From Gloeopeniophorella convolvens (Eukaryota; Basidiomycota; Agaricomycetes; Russulales), in contig WTXD01000015.1 in assembly GCA_022496205.1 (NCBI GenBank), positions 310,001-374,000 on the forward strand: a stretch of 64,000 bases of DNA, read 5' to 3'. Shown here in pieces: positions 45,535 through 56,344 of the stretch (the stretch's first letter is position 1; every line of letters starts with the position of its first letter). The translations under genes were made by a program, and so were the position numbers. The notes below the pieces were generated by a model that saw only the letters and a list, made by a program, of their open reading frames with translations, did no database searches and had not been told where the DNA came from.

Positions 45535-46911
45535 ATGTCGCCCAAGCACCCTACCCGCAAAATCGGCACAACAGATGTCACTGCCATCGGCTATGGATCC
45601 ATGGGCGTATCCGCATTCTACGGCACTGCGTTGCCTCAAGATGAAGGATTCAAGGTGAGCACGATGCGCGGAAACCGAGTGCGCCCGCCCACCAATGATG
45701 TATAGATCCTAGACGCCGTCTATGAGTCCGGCTGCACCAACTGGGACACTGCCGATGTTTACGGGGGTTCTGAGGAGCTCATAGGCGAATGGTGCGCTCT
45801 TCTGACATTCTGCGTGGACTGGCCCATCTGAATCGGCCCCACAGGTTCAAGCGTACCGGGAAGCGCGACGAGATCTTTCTTGCGACGAAGTTCGGCATCA
45901 CACCAGATGGCATCCGAGGGGACAAAGCCTATGTGAGGGAGTCTATCGAGCGCTCACTGAAGAGACTGGGCGTCGACCATGTCGAACTTTATTACCTCCA
46001 TAGGTACATCACTCGCACCGCTACCTCCTTTGAATCAGTCTCACAGTTTCCACAGGCCAGACACCAACACGCCCATTGAGGTAAGAACCATTTTTCTCGG
46101 CGATGCGACAATACGCCTAATCTGTCCGACAAGCACACCGTAGCTGCAATGGCCGAACTTGTCAAGTAAGCACCGCTGTCCCTTCACCCACCTCGTAGCT
46201 AACGGCACCTCTAGGGAAGGAAAGGTCAAATATCTCGGCTTGTCAGAGGTCTCTGCCGAAACCCTCCGTCGCGCACACAAGGTCCACCCGATCTCCGCCC
46301 TTCAAGTCGAGTACTCGCCATTCGTGCTTGACATCGAAGACCCTAAGATCGCTGTGCTGCAAGCGGCTCGTGAGCTTGGCGTCACTGTTGTTGCTTACTC
46401 GCCACTTGGGCGCGGCCTGCTCACCGGTCAATACGTGGGTCGCTGCGCTACTGGTATCATCTCCCTTGTTGACGTAAGCACGTGCTTGCAGAAAGGACCA
46501 GAGGACTTCGAGGAGGGCGACTTCAGGAGGATTATCCCGAAGTACTCCAAGGAGAACTTCCCACTTATCTTGAAACTCGCGGATGACCTCAAGGATGTCG
46601 GTGCGGCACATGGTGCAACCGCTGGCCAAGTTGCCCTAGCATGGCTCCTCGCCCAGGGAGACGACATCATCCCCATTCCTGGCACACGCAATATCAAGGT
46701 CGGCGTTGTTATTCAACACTGCTTATATACGATATTGATTCTGATGTGTCCACAGAGACTCGAAGAGAATCTCGGCGCGCTCAAGGTACGGCTGTCTGCC
46801 GAGGAGATCGCTGAAGTCCGCAAGATCGCCGAGCGGGCAGATGCCATTCCTGGCGAGCGGTACCCAGCTTCTAGAATGAAGGCTATCTTTGCAGACACCC
46901 CCGCTCCTTGA
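45535..46911 (+). CDS. Aldo/keto reductase AKR4
   Basis: Eight exons (45535-45654, 45706-45791, 45845-46003, 46056-46080, 46134-46165, 46215-46434, 46492-46698, 46756-46911) join in frame to 334 residues. The tetrad is Asp54 and Tyr59 (WDTADVYG), Lys84 (LATKFG), His121 (YYLHR). Cofactor-binding motifs [13 protein letters not shown] and IPGTRNIK are present. It is an NADPH-dependent aldo/keto reductase of unknown substrate. Two of its exons are only 25 and 32 bp. It is convergent with AKR5, its near-identical inverted copy, and shares a 0.8 kb divergent spacer with AKR3. Intact frame, normal length. Confidence 0.93.
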
Positions 46912-47447
46912 AGGGGTTCGACGCGGGCGGGCGAGAGAAGCGTGCGGGTTTGGAATTATTCAGCCAAGTATTGCCGTAGGCTGTTTGTCTGAACCGTAGT
47001 GTGTCCAATGAGACAATGTGTATAGGAAGCCCTCCGGTGACCGAGATCCAGCAAAGTGCGTATCAGAGTTTCGGCTGCAGCGCCGTCACAAGACGCAATT
47101 GCTAACCGGTGGGCTCGAGCCTCGAGAACTCTCGATGGACCTACAACGTTATGGTAACATAGCTTGTTCGAGTTCACGGCGCGCGCACAGATTCAACGAA
47201 CCTTACATTCCATGTAAGCACCGGATTTCGTTCTTCTATTCTCTGCAAGATATATGCAGTAGTATGCTGAAACCACGATGGTTGCTTCGACGTCAGGATT
47301 AACATCTCAGTCGTACACTCGCAGCATACTGTACAAATCTCGATTTACTTCAAAACATACTGCGATTCGGAGACACTCCGCTGGCCACATGGCTTGGATC
47401 AAGAATCCCACGTTCGCACTCATCTCGCCCATGCACACCGAATTCCT
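46912..47447. other. Convergent spacer between AKR4 and AKR5
   Basis: The loop of the large AKR4/AKR5 inverted repeat; it holds the two 3' flanks, is AT-richer than the genes and encodes nothing recognisable. Confidence 0.5.
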
Positions 47448-48824
47448 TCAAGGAGCAGGGGTGTCTACGAAGACAGTCTTCATCAAAAAATCTGGGTACC
47501 GCCCGCCAGGAATGGCATCCGCCCGCTCAGCGATCTTGCGGACTTGCGCAATCTCGTCAGCAGACAGCTGTACTTTGAGTGCGCCGAGGTTCTCTTCGAG
47601 TCTCTGTGGACACATCCAGAATCAATATCGTATATAAGAAGTGTTAAATAACAGCGCCGACCTTGACGTTGCTTGTGCCGGGAATGGGAATGATGTCGTC
47701 TCCCTGGGCAAGGAGCCACGCGAGAGTGACCTGTGCAGCGCTTGCACCATGTACAGCACCGACACTCTTGAGATCATCCACGAGTTTCAAGATAAGTGAG
47801 AAGTTCTCCTTGGAGAACTTTGGGACGATCCTCCTAAAGTCGTCTTCCGCGAAGTCCTCCGGTCCTTTCTGCGGTGCATGACCACGTCAACAAAGGTGTC
47901 TGAACGGGAGCTCCTGCACAGTGACCCACGTATCGTCCAGTGAGCAGGCCACGTCCAAGTGGCGAGTAGGCAACAACTGTGACACCGAGCTCACGAGCCG
48001 CTTGCAGCACAGCGATCTTAGGATTTTCGATGTCAAGCACGAATGGCGAGTACTCGACCTGGAGGGCGGAGATCGGGTGGACCTTGTGCGCGCGACGGAG
48101 ATTTTCGGCAGAGACCTCTGACAAGCCGAGATATTTGACCTTCCCTTCCCTAGAAGTGCGTCAGCCACAAGGTGATTCAAGTGACGGAGGTATCTACTTG
48201 ACTAGCTCGGCCATTGCAGCTACGGTATGCTTATCGGACAGGTGAGACGCGTTGTCGCATCACCGAAAAAGGCATTTCTTACCTCAATGGGCGTGTTGCT
48301 GTCTGCCCTGCAAAACATCGTGAGGCCGCTCCGAAGAAAGTATAGGCGAGACTCACCTGTGCAGGTAATAGAGATCGATTTGGTTTACGCCCAGTTTCTT
48401 CAGTGAGCTTTCGGCAGCCTCTCTGACATAGGCTTTGTCCCCTCGAATGCCACCCTGTGTGTTGCCGAACTTTGTCGCCAGGAAGATTTCGTCACGCTTC
48501 CCAGTACGTTTGAACCTGCGGGGCCGATTCAGATGGTATAGTCCAGCAGAACGTCAGAAGAGCGCACCATTTGCCTATGAGTTCTTCAGATCCCCCATAA
48601 ACGTCGGCAGTGTCCCAGTTGGTGCAACCGGACTCGTAGACGGCGTCTAGAAACTATGACATCGTCGTTGAGCGGGCGTACTCGGTGCTGCGCGTCGTGC
48701 TCACCTTCAGCCCCTCCTCTTCGGGTAAAGTAGCACCATAGAAGGCAGACACGCCCATGGCTCCAAAGCCGATGGCAGTGACGTCCGTGGTGCCAATCTT
48801 GCGGGTAGGAAGCTTGGGTGACAT
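47448..48824 (-). CDS. Aldo/keto reductase AKR5
   Basis: From the ATG at 48824 ([24 protein letters not shown]) to the TGA at 47450-47448, eight exons splice with the same positions and phases as in AKR4, including the 25 and 32 bp exons. Tetrad: [32 protein letters not shown] and IPGTSNVK are present. No lesion was found. It is the closest relative of AKR4, and even introns are alike (the last begins gtcggc..gttatt in both). It should be a cytosolic NADPH-dependent reductase; the substrate is unknown. C-terminal residues differ ([14 protein letters not shown] against [14 protein letters not shown]), so some divergence of function is possible. Confidence 0.92.
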
Positions 48825-48882
48825 GTTGTGTGGTGGGAGGATGAGGTCGGTGAGGTCCCTGGGGATAAGAGCATCATGCGCC

Positions 48883-48889
48883 TTTTATA
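48883..48889 (-). promoter_or_regulatory. TATA box of AKR5
   Basis: CCCGAGTATAAAAGG on the minus strand, about 60 bp upstream of the AKR5 start, inside the 60 bp block shared with the AKR4 promoter. Confidence 0.65.
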
Positions 48890-48924
48890 CTCGGGTGAGA
48901 CCAGCGTGAGACACTCGGTGCGCC

Positions 48925-49835
48925 GATCGACAGCCCAAGGCACTCGTAGAGTTAGATATGGCTATACTTGCGCGCTTCTTGCCAGATGATGCGTGCCTCA
49001 GGCCCCCGCGACCATCGAATGTTGGATACCAATATTGTAGCGCCAAGATGCCCGAGATCTTCGAATGGTTAGTTGCGGTTTGTGTGTGAGGCCGAGCCTG
49101 GCACAACTCTTCGTGGCCAGATGATATGTTCGCATTATCATCCGGGACCATGCACAGTGGCTAGGCTAGGAAGGAAATCCCTAGGAGACGCACAAGTTGC
49201 CGGTGGCACAGGGGTCAATATAATGATGACGCCAGCGGACAAGAAGCACGACAGCATCTGACACCATTACCGAAATAAGGTGATTTGTAATACCACCCTG
49301 GCAAATGCCGAAGCCTTCATAGGGTGGGCCACCCGGTGACGAAGACTCGGAGTCGCAGGGTTTCTCATTGGTTTCTCAGCGCAAGGATACAATGCGGCCA
49401 GTTAATCGTTTCGAACGTACTCACTGGATCTATTGTGTGGGATAGGGATACCTCAAGGCTCAGCCGCCACGATAGGCGAGTCTGCAAGCCTACCGTGCTG
49501 TACATGCCCTTCTCCCCGCTCTTACGCCTTGAGTCGTTGGGAGCTCGCGCCTCCAGTGACTCAGGGACTCAAGACCATTTTCCGCTCTCTCGACAGTCTG
49601 GATTCGCGCTCACTGGGTGCTTATGTGTGCCCAGTCTGCTCTCTACGATTCTCATCCTCTATATCCCTCTGCGCTGAGTGCCGGTGAGCGCAAAGTGAGC
49701 GCGTGTAGCCTGCAATGGTGTTCGTGGTCGTTCTGGCGCTATCGACAGTCTGCTCATCTGATGGCACTGTCTTGAGTATGGTACTGTTAACGCGAGCCTC
49801 GCTATCGCGTTAAAATAATTGAACAGTATAAAGAT
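48925..49835. other. Spacer between AKR5 and AKR6
   Basis: About 0.9 kb with only short open frames and no family resemblance. It holds the upstream flank of AKR5 and the 3' flank of AKR6. Confidence 0.45.
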
Positions 49836-51220
49836 ATTACAGCGGCGGGGTGTTGGTGAAAAGGGTCTCCACCAAACCATCCGGGTAGCGTGCTCCGGGA
49901 ATAGAATCGGCTTCCTGCGCAAGCCTGCGAACTTCGGCCACCTCATCAGGGGTCAGTTTGACCTTAGCAGTATCGACGTTCTCCTTGAGGTTCTGCAGCC
50001 AGAGAATGAATAAGCGGTCCCATTGATTTTCACGTGGGATATCTCACCTTGACTTTGACCGTGCCAGGGATCGTAAAGATGTCATCTCCCTGCGCGAGCA
50101 ACCATGCAAGCGCGACCTGTCCAGCAGTGGCATTGTGTGCCTCGCCCACGCGTTTCAAATTGTCCGCGAGCTCCAAGATGCGGGGGAAGTTCTCCTTCGA
50201 ATACTTCGGTATGTTCCTCCTGAAATCGTTCTCCGCAAAGTCCTCTGGGCCTTTCTGTACCATTCTATTAGTATTGACGAGTCTAGGTTGAAGAAGTTGG
50301 GCGGTACTCACGTACTGGCCGGTGAGCACGCCGCGCCCGAGGGGCGAATACGCGACGATCGCGACGCCGAGCTCCCGCGCGGTCTTGAGCAGTCCAATCT
50401 TCTCGTCTTCGATGTCAAGGGTGAAGGCCGAGTACTCCACTTCCACCGCGGCGATGGGATGGACGGCGTGTGCGCGACGCAGAGTCTCGGCGGAAACTTC
50501 GGAAAGGCCAAGGTATTTCACTTTCCCTTCTCTATATCGACCTGGTAAGCGCTCAGATTATTTCGCGAGGTGGTGGCGTCTTACTTGACGAGTTCCGCCA
50601 TCGCGGCAACAGTGTGCTGTTGCAACATTTCAGCGAATCCGCGTCATCCTAATCGAAAAGGCTCACCTCTATCGGGACCTTGGGATCAGCCCTGTTCATG
50701 TGTCAGACTCATCGCCGCCCATCACCATGACGAGGCGTCCGCTTACCTGTGCGCGTAGTACAGGTCGATGTAATCAACGCCCAGCCTCTCCAGCGAGGCC
50801 TTGATGGCTTCGCGGATGTAGGCTGGGTCAGCCCGAAACTCCAATGAGCCTCGCACGAAGCCGAATTTGGTGGCAAGGAAAATCTCGCTGCGCTTGCCCG
50901 AACGCTTGAACCTAACGACCCCTCAGGCGCAGCTCTCATCGATGTAACGATGTCGACCTACCATTTCCCGATGATGACTTCCGAGTCAGCATAGACGTCT
51001 GCGGTGTCCCAGTGCGTGGCACCAGATTCATAGACAGCGTCGAGAATCTGTGCGGCTACTTCTCAGCGCTAAGATGTAGAGCGTGGGCGAAACTTCTGAC
51101 CTGCAGGCGCTCATCGTCGGGCTGACCCCGCGTCCCGTACGCTGTCGCGATGCCCATGGCACCGTACCCTATGGCGGGGACATCAGTGTTGCCGATCTTT
51201 CTGGTGGGAATTTGAGACAT
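49836..51220 (-). CDS. Aldo/keto reductase AKR6
   Basis: From the ATG at 51220 ([23 protein letters not shown]) to the TAA at 49838-49836, eight exons with the same layout as AKR4. Exon 1 is 120 bp ending DDERLQ. Tetrad: Asp and Tyr in WDTADVYA, Lys in LATKFG, His in [18 protein letters not shown] and IPGTVKVK follow. No lesion seen. It is the most divergent member of the array ([13 protein letters not shown] instead of [16 protein letters not shown] instead of IPIPGT), so substrate choice may differ. The ATG 14 codons upstream at 51262 is less likely, since the extra residues are absent from the other copies. Confidence 0.9.
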
Positions 51221-51282
51221 GTTCGTCGAGTCGTTCAGAGTTTGTGGGGATTCTGCAGGCATACCGCGGTCGAACGCAGGAC

Positions 51283-51289
51283 TTTTATA
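51283..51289 (-). promoter_or_regulatory. TATA box of AKR6
   Basis: TCTCGAGTATAAAAG on the minus strand, about 65 bp upstream of the AKR6 start. Same CGAG-TATAAAAG core as AKR4. Confidence 0.65.
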
Positions 51290-51862
51290 CTCGAGAAAAC
51301 TTAATATGACGTGTTTGGGCGACGTCTCGAGGGCTCTTGACTATCAGTTAAGTGGATCGACGGAAGAGGTGGGTCAAGGAGCGGTGGTCATTGAACATTT
51401 GTCAAGTCGGATGGTATGGGGGCGACCTCCGCGCAGTCCGTGCTGCAGTGGACGAGTAAGAAGCGATCTACAACTTTCTGCAAGCCTCTTTGGCTTTACT
51501 TTGTTCGTCGGAACGCCTTGTAGCATGACCAACGGTCGCACAGCGTGCCTTCGCGGCTAGGGCCCGGGCACGCCGATAGGGGTAGTGGTGGCAGCCTGTA
51601 GGGCAGTGGATATCGCATTTCGATCCGGCGACCCGGAGACTAATCCGGTGATCGATAAGCCGGCAACCGACGGGTGGACTCAGTTCACCGCATGCCCTGA
51701 GGTAAGACCTCCTCCCTGACAGCGACATCAGGACACAATCCACGAGATACACGCCGGATGATACATTCCGCTCCGCTCGATTCTAATCGTTACATTGGAT
51801 ATATCTTCATTGTTGATGGAGGGCTAACTAGAGCAACAAGCCAAGGAATGGGTTTGAATCCT
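51290..51862. other. Spacer between AKR6 and SDR1
   Basis: Divergent upstream flank of AKR6 and 3' flank of SDR1. A short minus-strand frame at 51468-51752 has no family features. The last 60 bp match the 3' flank of SDR3. Confidence 0.4.
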
Positions 51863-53170
51863 CTACCAAGGGACCTCCTCTCCATTGTATCGGAGGAACT
51901 TTCCTGACTGTTCAGGGGTTATGCTCGTGATGACCTTGAGAAGACCTGCAACGCTGACTTCGGGCTTGAGGTCAGCATTGGGACCGCCCATATCTATAGG
52001 AAAGAGAAATATCGGTGATCCGGTACGTTGAAGAAAAGCATTTAGCTTACCAGTGGAGACCCAGCCTGGGTCAATCGCGAATGCGATGATGTCCTTGCGT
52101 GCGGCAGCTTGCTTGTAGGTCTGTTCATACACCGTAAGGTGGAATTGAAGCAGCAGAGAGAATGGCCTCGGAGCCTACCAGCATGTTGACTGCAGTCTTG
52201 GTGATGCAGTAGCTCGAATCTTGACGACCATAGTTACTAGACCCGATACTGCCAAGACTACTGGACAAGTTCATGATCGTCTTCTTGCTGCCCCTCTCCA
52301 AGTAGGGCAAGTACGCCTGCGCGGTAAGTCCTGGGCCAACGACATTCGCCTTGAAAGTGCGCAAAAACGTCTCCTCATTGAAGTCGAACGCGGTATCTGG
52401 GCCCTCAAGCTGTTTGCCGCATATCGTGTTAGCCAAGACGCTATGACAGCCATTCAAAGCACAACACGCACCACGCCGGCATTGTTGATCAGATAGTCCA
52501 AGCCCTGAGGTTCAAGTAAATCCTTCAACGACTCCGCAGACGCCTTGATCGAGGCGGAATCAGAGACATCGAGAGGTACGACGTGCAGCTTGCCAGCGGC
52601 GCCGGTCTCTAATCCCTTAAGGGCAGTTGCTGCGTCCGGCTTGCGACACGTGGCAATGACAATGTTCTCTGGAGATGCGAGCAGCTGCTTCACGATTTCG
52701 AGACCAATGCCACGATTCGATCTATCGACGGGATGAGCGATGAGAAGAGTACAGCGGCGGTGGGCTCACCCGGTTATGAGCCAGGTGGTCGTCATTCTGT
52801 GAATCTGTATGTCGAGAAAAGTGGGAAAGCGCAAAAGCAAGTGAGGACGGTGGCTACTAGTAGTGATTAGTGACTGCGGGCCCGAACTTCTCTGCTTATC
52901 AAGCCATATCAAGCCAGTCAAAGATTTTTAGTTGAGTGATCTGCTGGCAGCGACCGCTGTTTGTGGGAACAGAATTGAAAGATCGGCGCTCGTTGAGGAT
53001 GTAAAGGCCGATTCAGGAATAGAATGCGCTATGAAGGTATATGTTCTCGCAGTCTTGCAAAGAAGAGTTTGTGCCATGGCAGTCACGGTAATACAAGTTG
53101 GCGCGCAGAATTCGCGTTGTCGTTTTCGGACGCGCGTCCGAGTCCGAGTCACGGGACCCGCAGGTCGCGC
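51800..53170. repeat. Duplicated SDR segment, left copy (partner about 56345-57840)
   Basis: The match starts left of the stop codons (ctaactagagcaacaagccaaggaatggg in both, read in two parts), covers the gene, and runs about 0.4 kb beyond the start codon to the blocks ttttcggacgcg and gtccgagtc.. shared by both copies. Same orientation in both places. Confidence 0.75.
51863..52795 (-). pseudogene. Short-chain dehydrogenase/reductase SDR1, frameshifted
   Basis: From the ATG at 52795 a 26 bp first exon (MTTTWLITG) splices inside the cofactor motif to give TGSNRGIG. The protein continues through LDYLINNAG, an intron, FNEETFLRTFKANVVGP, MNLSSS and the active-site YCITK. Near 52140-52165 one extra base relative to SDR3 (ILSAASIPP in place of IPLLSELHL) shifts the frame to a stop. 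The true C-terminal part continues in the next frame (AFAIDPGWVSTG, intron, DMGGPNADLKPEVSVAG.., stop at 51863). The product would keep the catalytic core but lose the last third, so it is probably inactive. Classical SDRs are NAD(P)-dependent oxidoreductases; the substrate is unknown. It is a duplicate of SDR3. Confidence 0.75.
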
Positions 53171-54925
53171 GGTGCGGCATCTGCCAGTGCTCTTCATGCT
53201 CCTCCATAGTTTATTGCCTGTCACACAGGCCATGAACAGCTCGAGCTCTTCTCGGAGCGTCATATCCGCTGCGGCTGCTCAACCAGCGCTCTGGCGCATC
53301 GAACCCCCAAATGAAGATAATGATGCACTCGTGTGCAGGTCGTGCGTATCAAAAATTCCTATCCTACAGGCTTGAGCTGGGACCCCCAGAGCTGCCATGG
53401 TCGTCCGTGATGATCTTTCTTCTTCATAGAGAGTCATCGGAACTCTTTAAGATGAACACAAAGTCGAAGTTGTCTCAGAGACGCAAAACGGGGCTCCTCC
53501 CGGCGCCGCTGGCTCTGAGCAGCCGCTCTCATCAATAATCGCTGTACCTGAGGACGAACGTGCGCCTCCGCCAGACCGAACACATCGCTCCGGAAGAGGC
53601 GGGTCCTTGCATCAGGGGAAGCTAACGAACCAGATTCAAGGCGTTCACGCGTGCCTCCATCGTCCTTCAAAAAACGCATGCGTGCTTGGCGCCAGCTCGC
53701 GATCCAATTGCCCAGCGTGTTCCCACCCAAAACGATGCGCGCGTGCTTAGTCGGGGGACATCTTTCTTACCGGCGACAAATGGGCAAGCGATGGTGCCTC
53801 TGCGAGTCGTGCTCGCTAATTTTGCGGGACTATCCGTATCCTCCCGGAGAAGGGGACACTTAAGGCTACCAGCCACCAGAAGATCCAGATTCGAATGAAC
53901 TTTGGCGGTTCGTTGCAGTGGGGAGTGCTGACGGCCGTAGATAAAGCTATCACTCGAAGAGCTTGGTCATCGTGCTCCAGAGCGCATACCCTGCGACTGT
54001 GTGCTCGATGGAACCCGCGCCTTTAAACAGCATGAGGTATGACAAACCACCCATCAATTGTTTTGCGAGCCTGACTCATACACCATACAGAGACGACCTC
54101 AAAAACATCCTCCGGCCTTTCACTCAAGATGGTCGGGAAGTTGCGGAGGAGGATATGCGAAGATTCTTTGGGGCCCGCTTAGAGGCTGCGCGTACAGGAC
54201 AGAAGCAGTGACCTCCCCTTCACTCTGGTGACTTACGGACATGCATACCTTTATGGATGCTATCATACAGATGTCTGTCAGTAAACGCTTTGATTCCCCG
54301 CTCCTAAATCTTGATTAAGAATAACGCAGGTATGAAAGGTCGAATCAGAACGCACTGAGAATAGGTACAGGCCCGATTGGGCCTCATTCAGTCCCTACTC
54401 GGGTTGTCTTTTTCCCAGCATACGTCCTAATTGTTCCGTTCGACTCCCGTTCAGGTCGTTGGCCTATAGAACAAATCCGTGTATTTTCAATCTAATCTCT
54501 TGGCTTGCGTCTTTCTATGAGGTTCGAGGTTTTGTAAGCCTCAGAAGCAACATCTTTGTCATCCTACAGCGATGATGGACCCAAGACGAACCTCTTGGCC
54601 AACTCCTGGACACACCGTTGCTCAGAGTGAGCTGACTGGCTCTGCTGAGTCACAGCCTGCCAGCTGGCACTTTGGCCGTCGTCTCGCCTACTTTGTGCCG
54701 AACCAACCGTTTTACCGGATATACCGCCAAGCAGAACTTCAAGTTGAACACCCGGAATTATATTACTAAGATATTGCTGAGCCATCAGCCTTGTAGCGGC
54801 CGGTTGAGTATTAACACTGGTGTGCTAGTTTGGCTGGGACCCTCTCAGCAATCGATACGTGCAATTTTCTATCCAAGGGGTACACAGACATGACTAATTT
54901 ACTTCACCAGCAGGTAGTCTCCAGA
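52796..54925. other. 2.1 kb region between SDR1 and SDR2 without a recognised gene
   Basis: The first 0.4 kb is the duplicated upstream flank of SDR1. The remainder holds small open frames: 53434-53730 (minus, arginine-rich), 53651-53898 (plus) and 53963-54211 (plus, ending RDDLKNILRPFTQDGREVAEEDMRRFFGARL.. when read in segments). The last looks protein-like, with an amphipathic charged pattern, but I recognise no family and see no splice context. Nothing supported strongly. Confidence 0.35.
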
Positions 54926-54932
54926 TATAAAA
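54926..54932 (+). promoter_or_regulatory. TATA box of SDR2
   Basis: CCAGATATAAAAGC, 83 bp upstream of the SDR2 start codon. It shares the TATAAAAG core with the AKR promoters but lacks the CGAG flank. Confidence 0.5.
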
Positions 54933-55008
54933 GCTGTCTTTGCCAGCAAGACCCCAGTTCAAACAACCCATTCGCTTCATCACTAGCAAGTAGTACCAAA
55001 TAGCCTCA

Positions 55009-56106
55009 ATGTCTTACGTTCAAGGCTCCGACGAAGATCTTCGCGTCACTGCCCGCCACGAGTTCGTGCTCTATCATCCTCGACTCGCCTCATGTTGATA
55101 TTTCTGCAACAGTATATATCCGACTATAGATCCACAGGTACACTACGACGCACAGACATTCGAGGGCAAAGTAGTTCTCATTACTGGTGCCTCGCGTGGC
55201 ATTGGTCTCGAGACGGCCTTGCAATACGCTCGGGCTGGTGCCTCCCTGACACTTGTCGCCCGCAAGCAGGAGACGCTAGATGCCAGCCGCGATGCAATCC
55301 TCCGCGAGTTGCCAAACGCTCAAGTGTTCACCTTTCCCGCCGACGTGCGCGATACAGAGCGTGCTGGGGAAGCGGTTTCCGCTACCGTTTCCCGCTTCGG
55401 TAAACTGGATATCCTGGTAGCCAACGCCGGTCTCATCCGCGCCATGGACAAACGTGAGGCGCAGTGCTAGTTGATGAAAGTCTGGTCGAAATTTATACAG
55501 TTGCATCCAGCCTTCGCATCGAAGGATCCTCTAACCTGGTGGAACGTTGTTGAAGTCAACGTCCGCGGCGTTTACAACTACGCACAGTGAGTAGGATTCT
55601 CAACTACACGTCCTGGCCTGGTGTTCTAATGTAGGTCTCGCGATAGCTTTTCTGTCCCAGAGCTGCTGAAGACCAAGGGCAGCATCGTGATCGTGACGTC
55701 CCTCGCAGCGCAATACCGCATCCCGTTCGCCAGTGAATATTGCACGTCCAAGCACGCCATCGACCGCTTCGCCGAGTTCATCACCCTCGAGTACCCGGAC
55801 ATCAAAGTATTCCCCATCCATCCTGGGGTCGTTGAAACCGAGCTGAACGGCGATTCCGAGTCGGACATGGAGAAGGTTGACTCGGTCTCGCTCCCCGCGG
55901 CAACGATCCTCTATGTCACGTCCGGAAAAGCAGATTACCTCAGTGGCAGGTGCGCCGCATCCCGGAGCTGCTAGTATAACGATACTCATGTCAACCGTAA
56001 CAGGTACATTTCGGCCCCATGGGATCTCGGCGAGGTGGAGAAGGATTGGAAGGACAAGATCGTCTCACAGAACGCGCTTGTGAGCAAGCTCGCGCTTCCT
56101 CAGTGA
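55009..56106 (+). CDS. Short-chain dehydrogenase/reductase SDR2
   Basis: Five exons (55009-55065, 55138-55453, 55511-55586, 55635-55949, 56004-56106) join in frame to 288 residues. The cofactor motif TGASRGIG is at 35-42, ILVANAG follows, and the active site has Tyr185 and Lys189 in YCTSK with the preceding serine in VIVTSL. The region after it (FITLEYPDIKVFPIHPGVVETE) is typical of classical SDRs. It should be an NAD(P)-dependent oxidoreductase; the substrate is unknown. It is only distantly related to SDR1/SDR3. The first donor (gtgctc after RHEF) is weaker than the rest but gives a clean phase-0 join. Start supported by the TATA box and by the short N-terminal extension usual in this subfamily. 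Confidence 0.87.
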
Positions 56107-56344
56107 AGCGGGCCGCAGGCGTCCGACTCGTTCGTAATGCATGTCCAAGCGCGTAGAACAGATAGAATGGAGCCCTTACGGCCTGAAATTTTGGAAGACT
56201 CTTCTAGGTCGCTATGCCTTTTGAGATTATGTTATTGTGGGTGCAATGGTTTCCGTGGGCTACCTCTGCGAGTGCCACCGGTTCACACGACACGCCGGAC
56301 GAGATTGCGCAGCAAATAACTTATGTACAGTACGTGCGCGTATC

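Larger units (their letters stand above)
45420..48920. repeat. Inverted repeat formed by AKR4 and AKR5 with their promoters
   Basis: The left arm is about 45420-46911, the right arm about 48920-47448, and the loop about 540 bp. Promoter, exons and introns correspond between the arms. Arms are similar but not identical, with third-position and intron differences throughout. Confidence 0.8.

Noticed and set aside
53434..54211. Small frames between SDR1 and SDR2, one looking charged and helical
   Set aside because: No family recognised, no splice context; too short to support as a gene.
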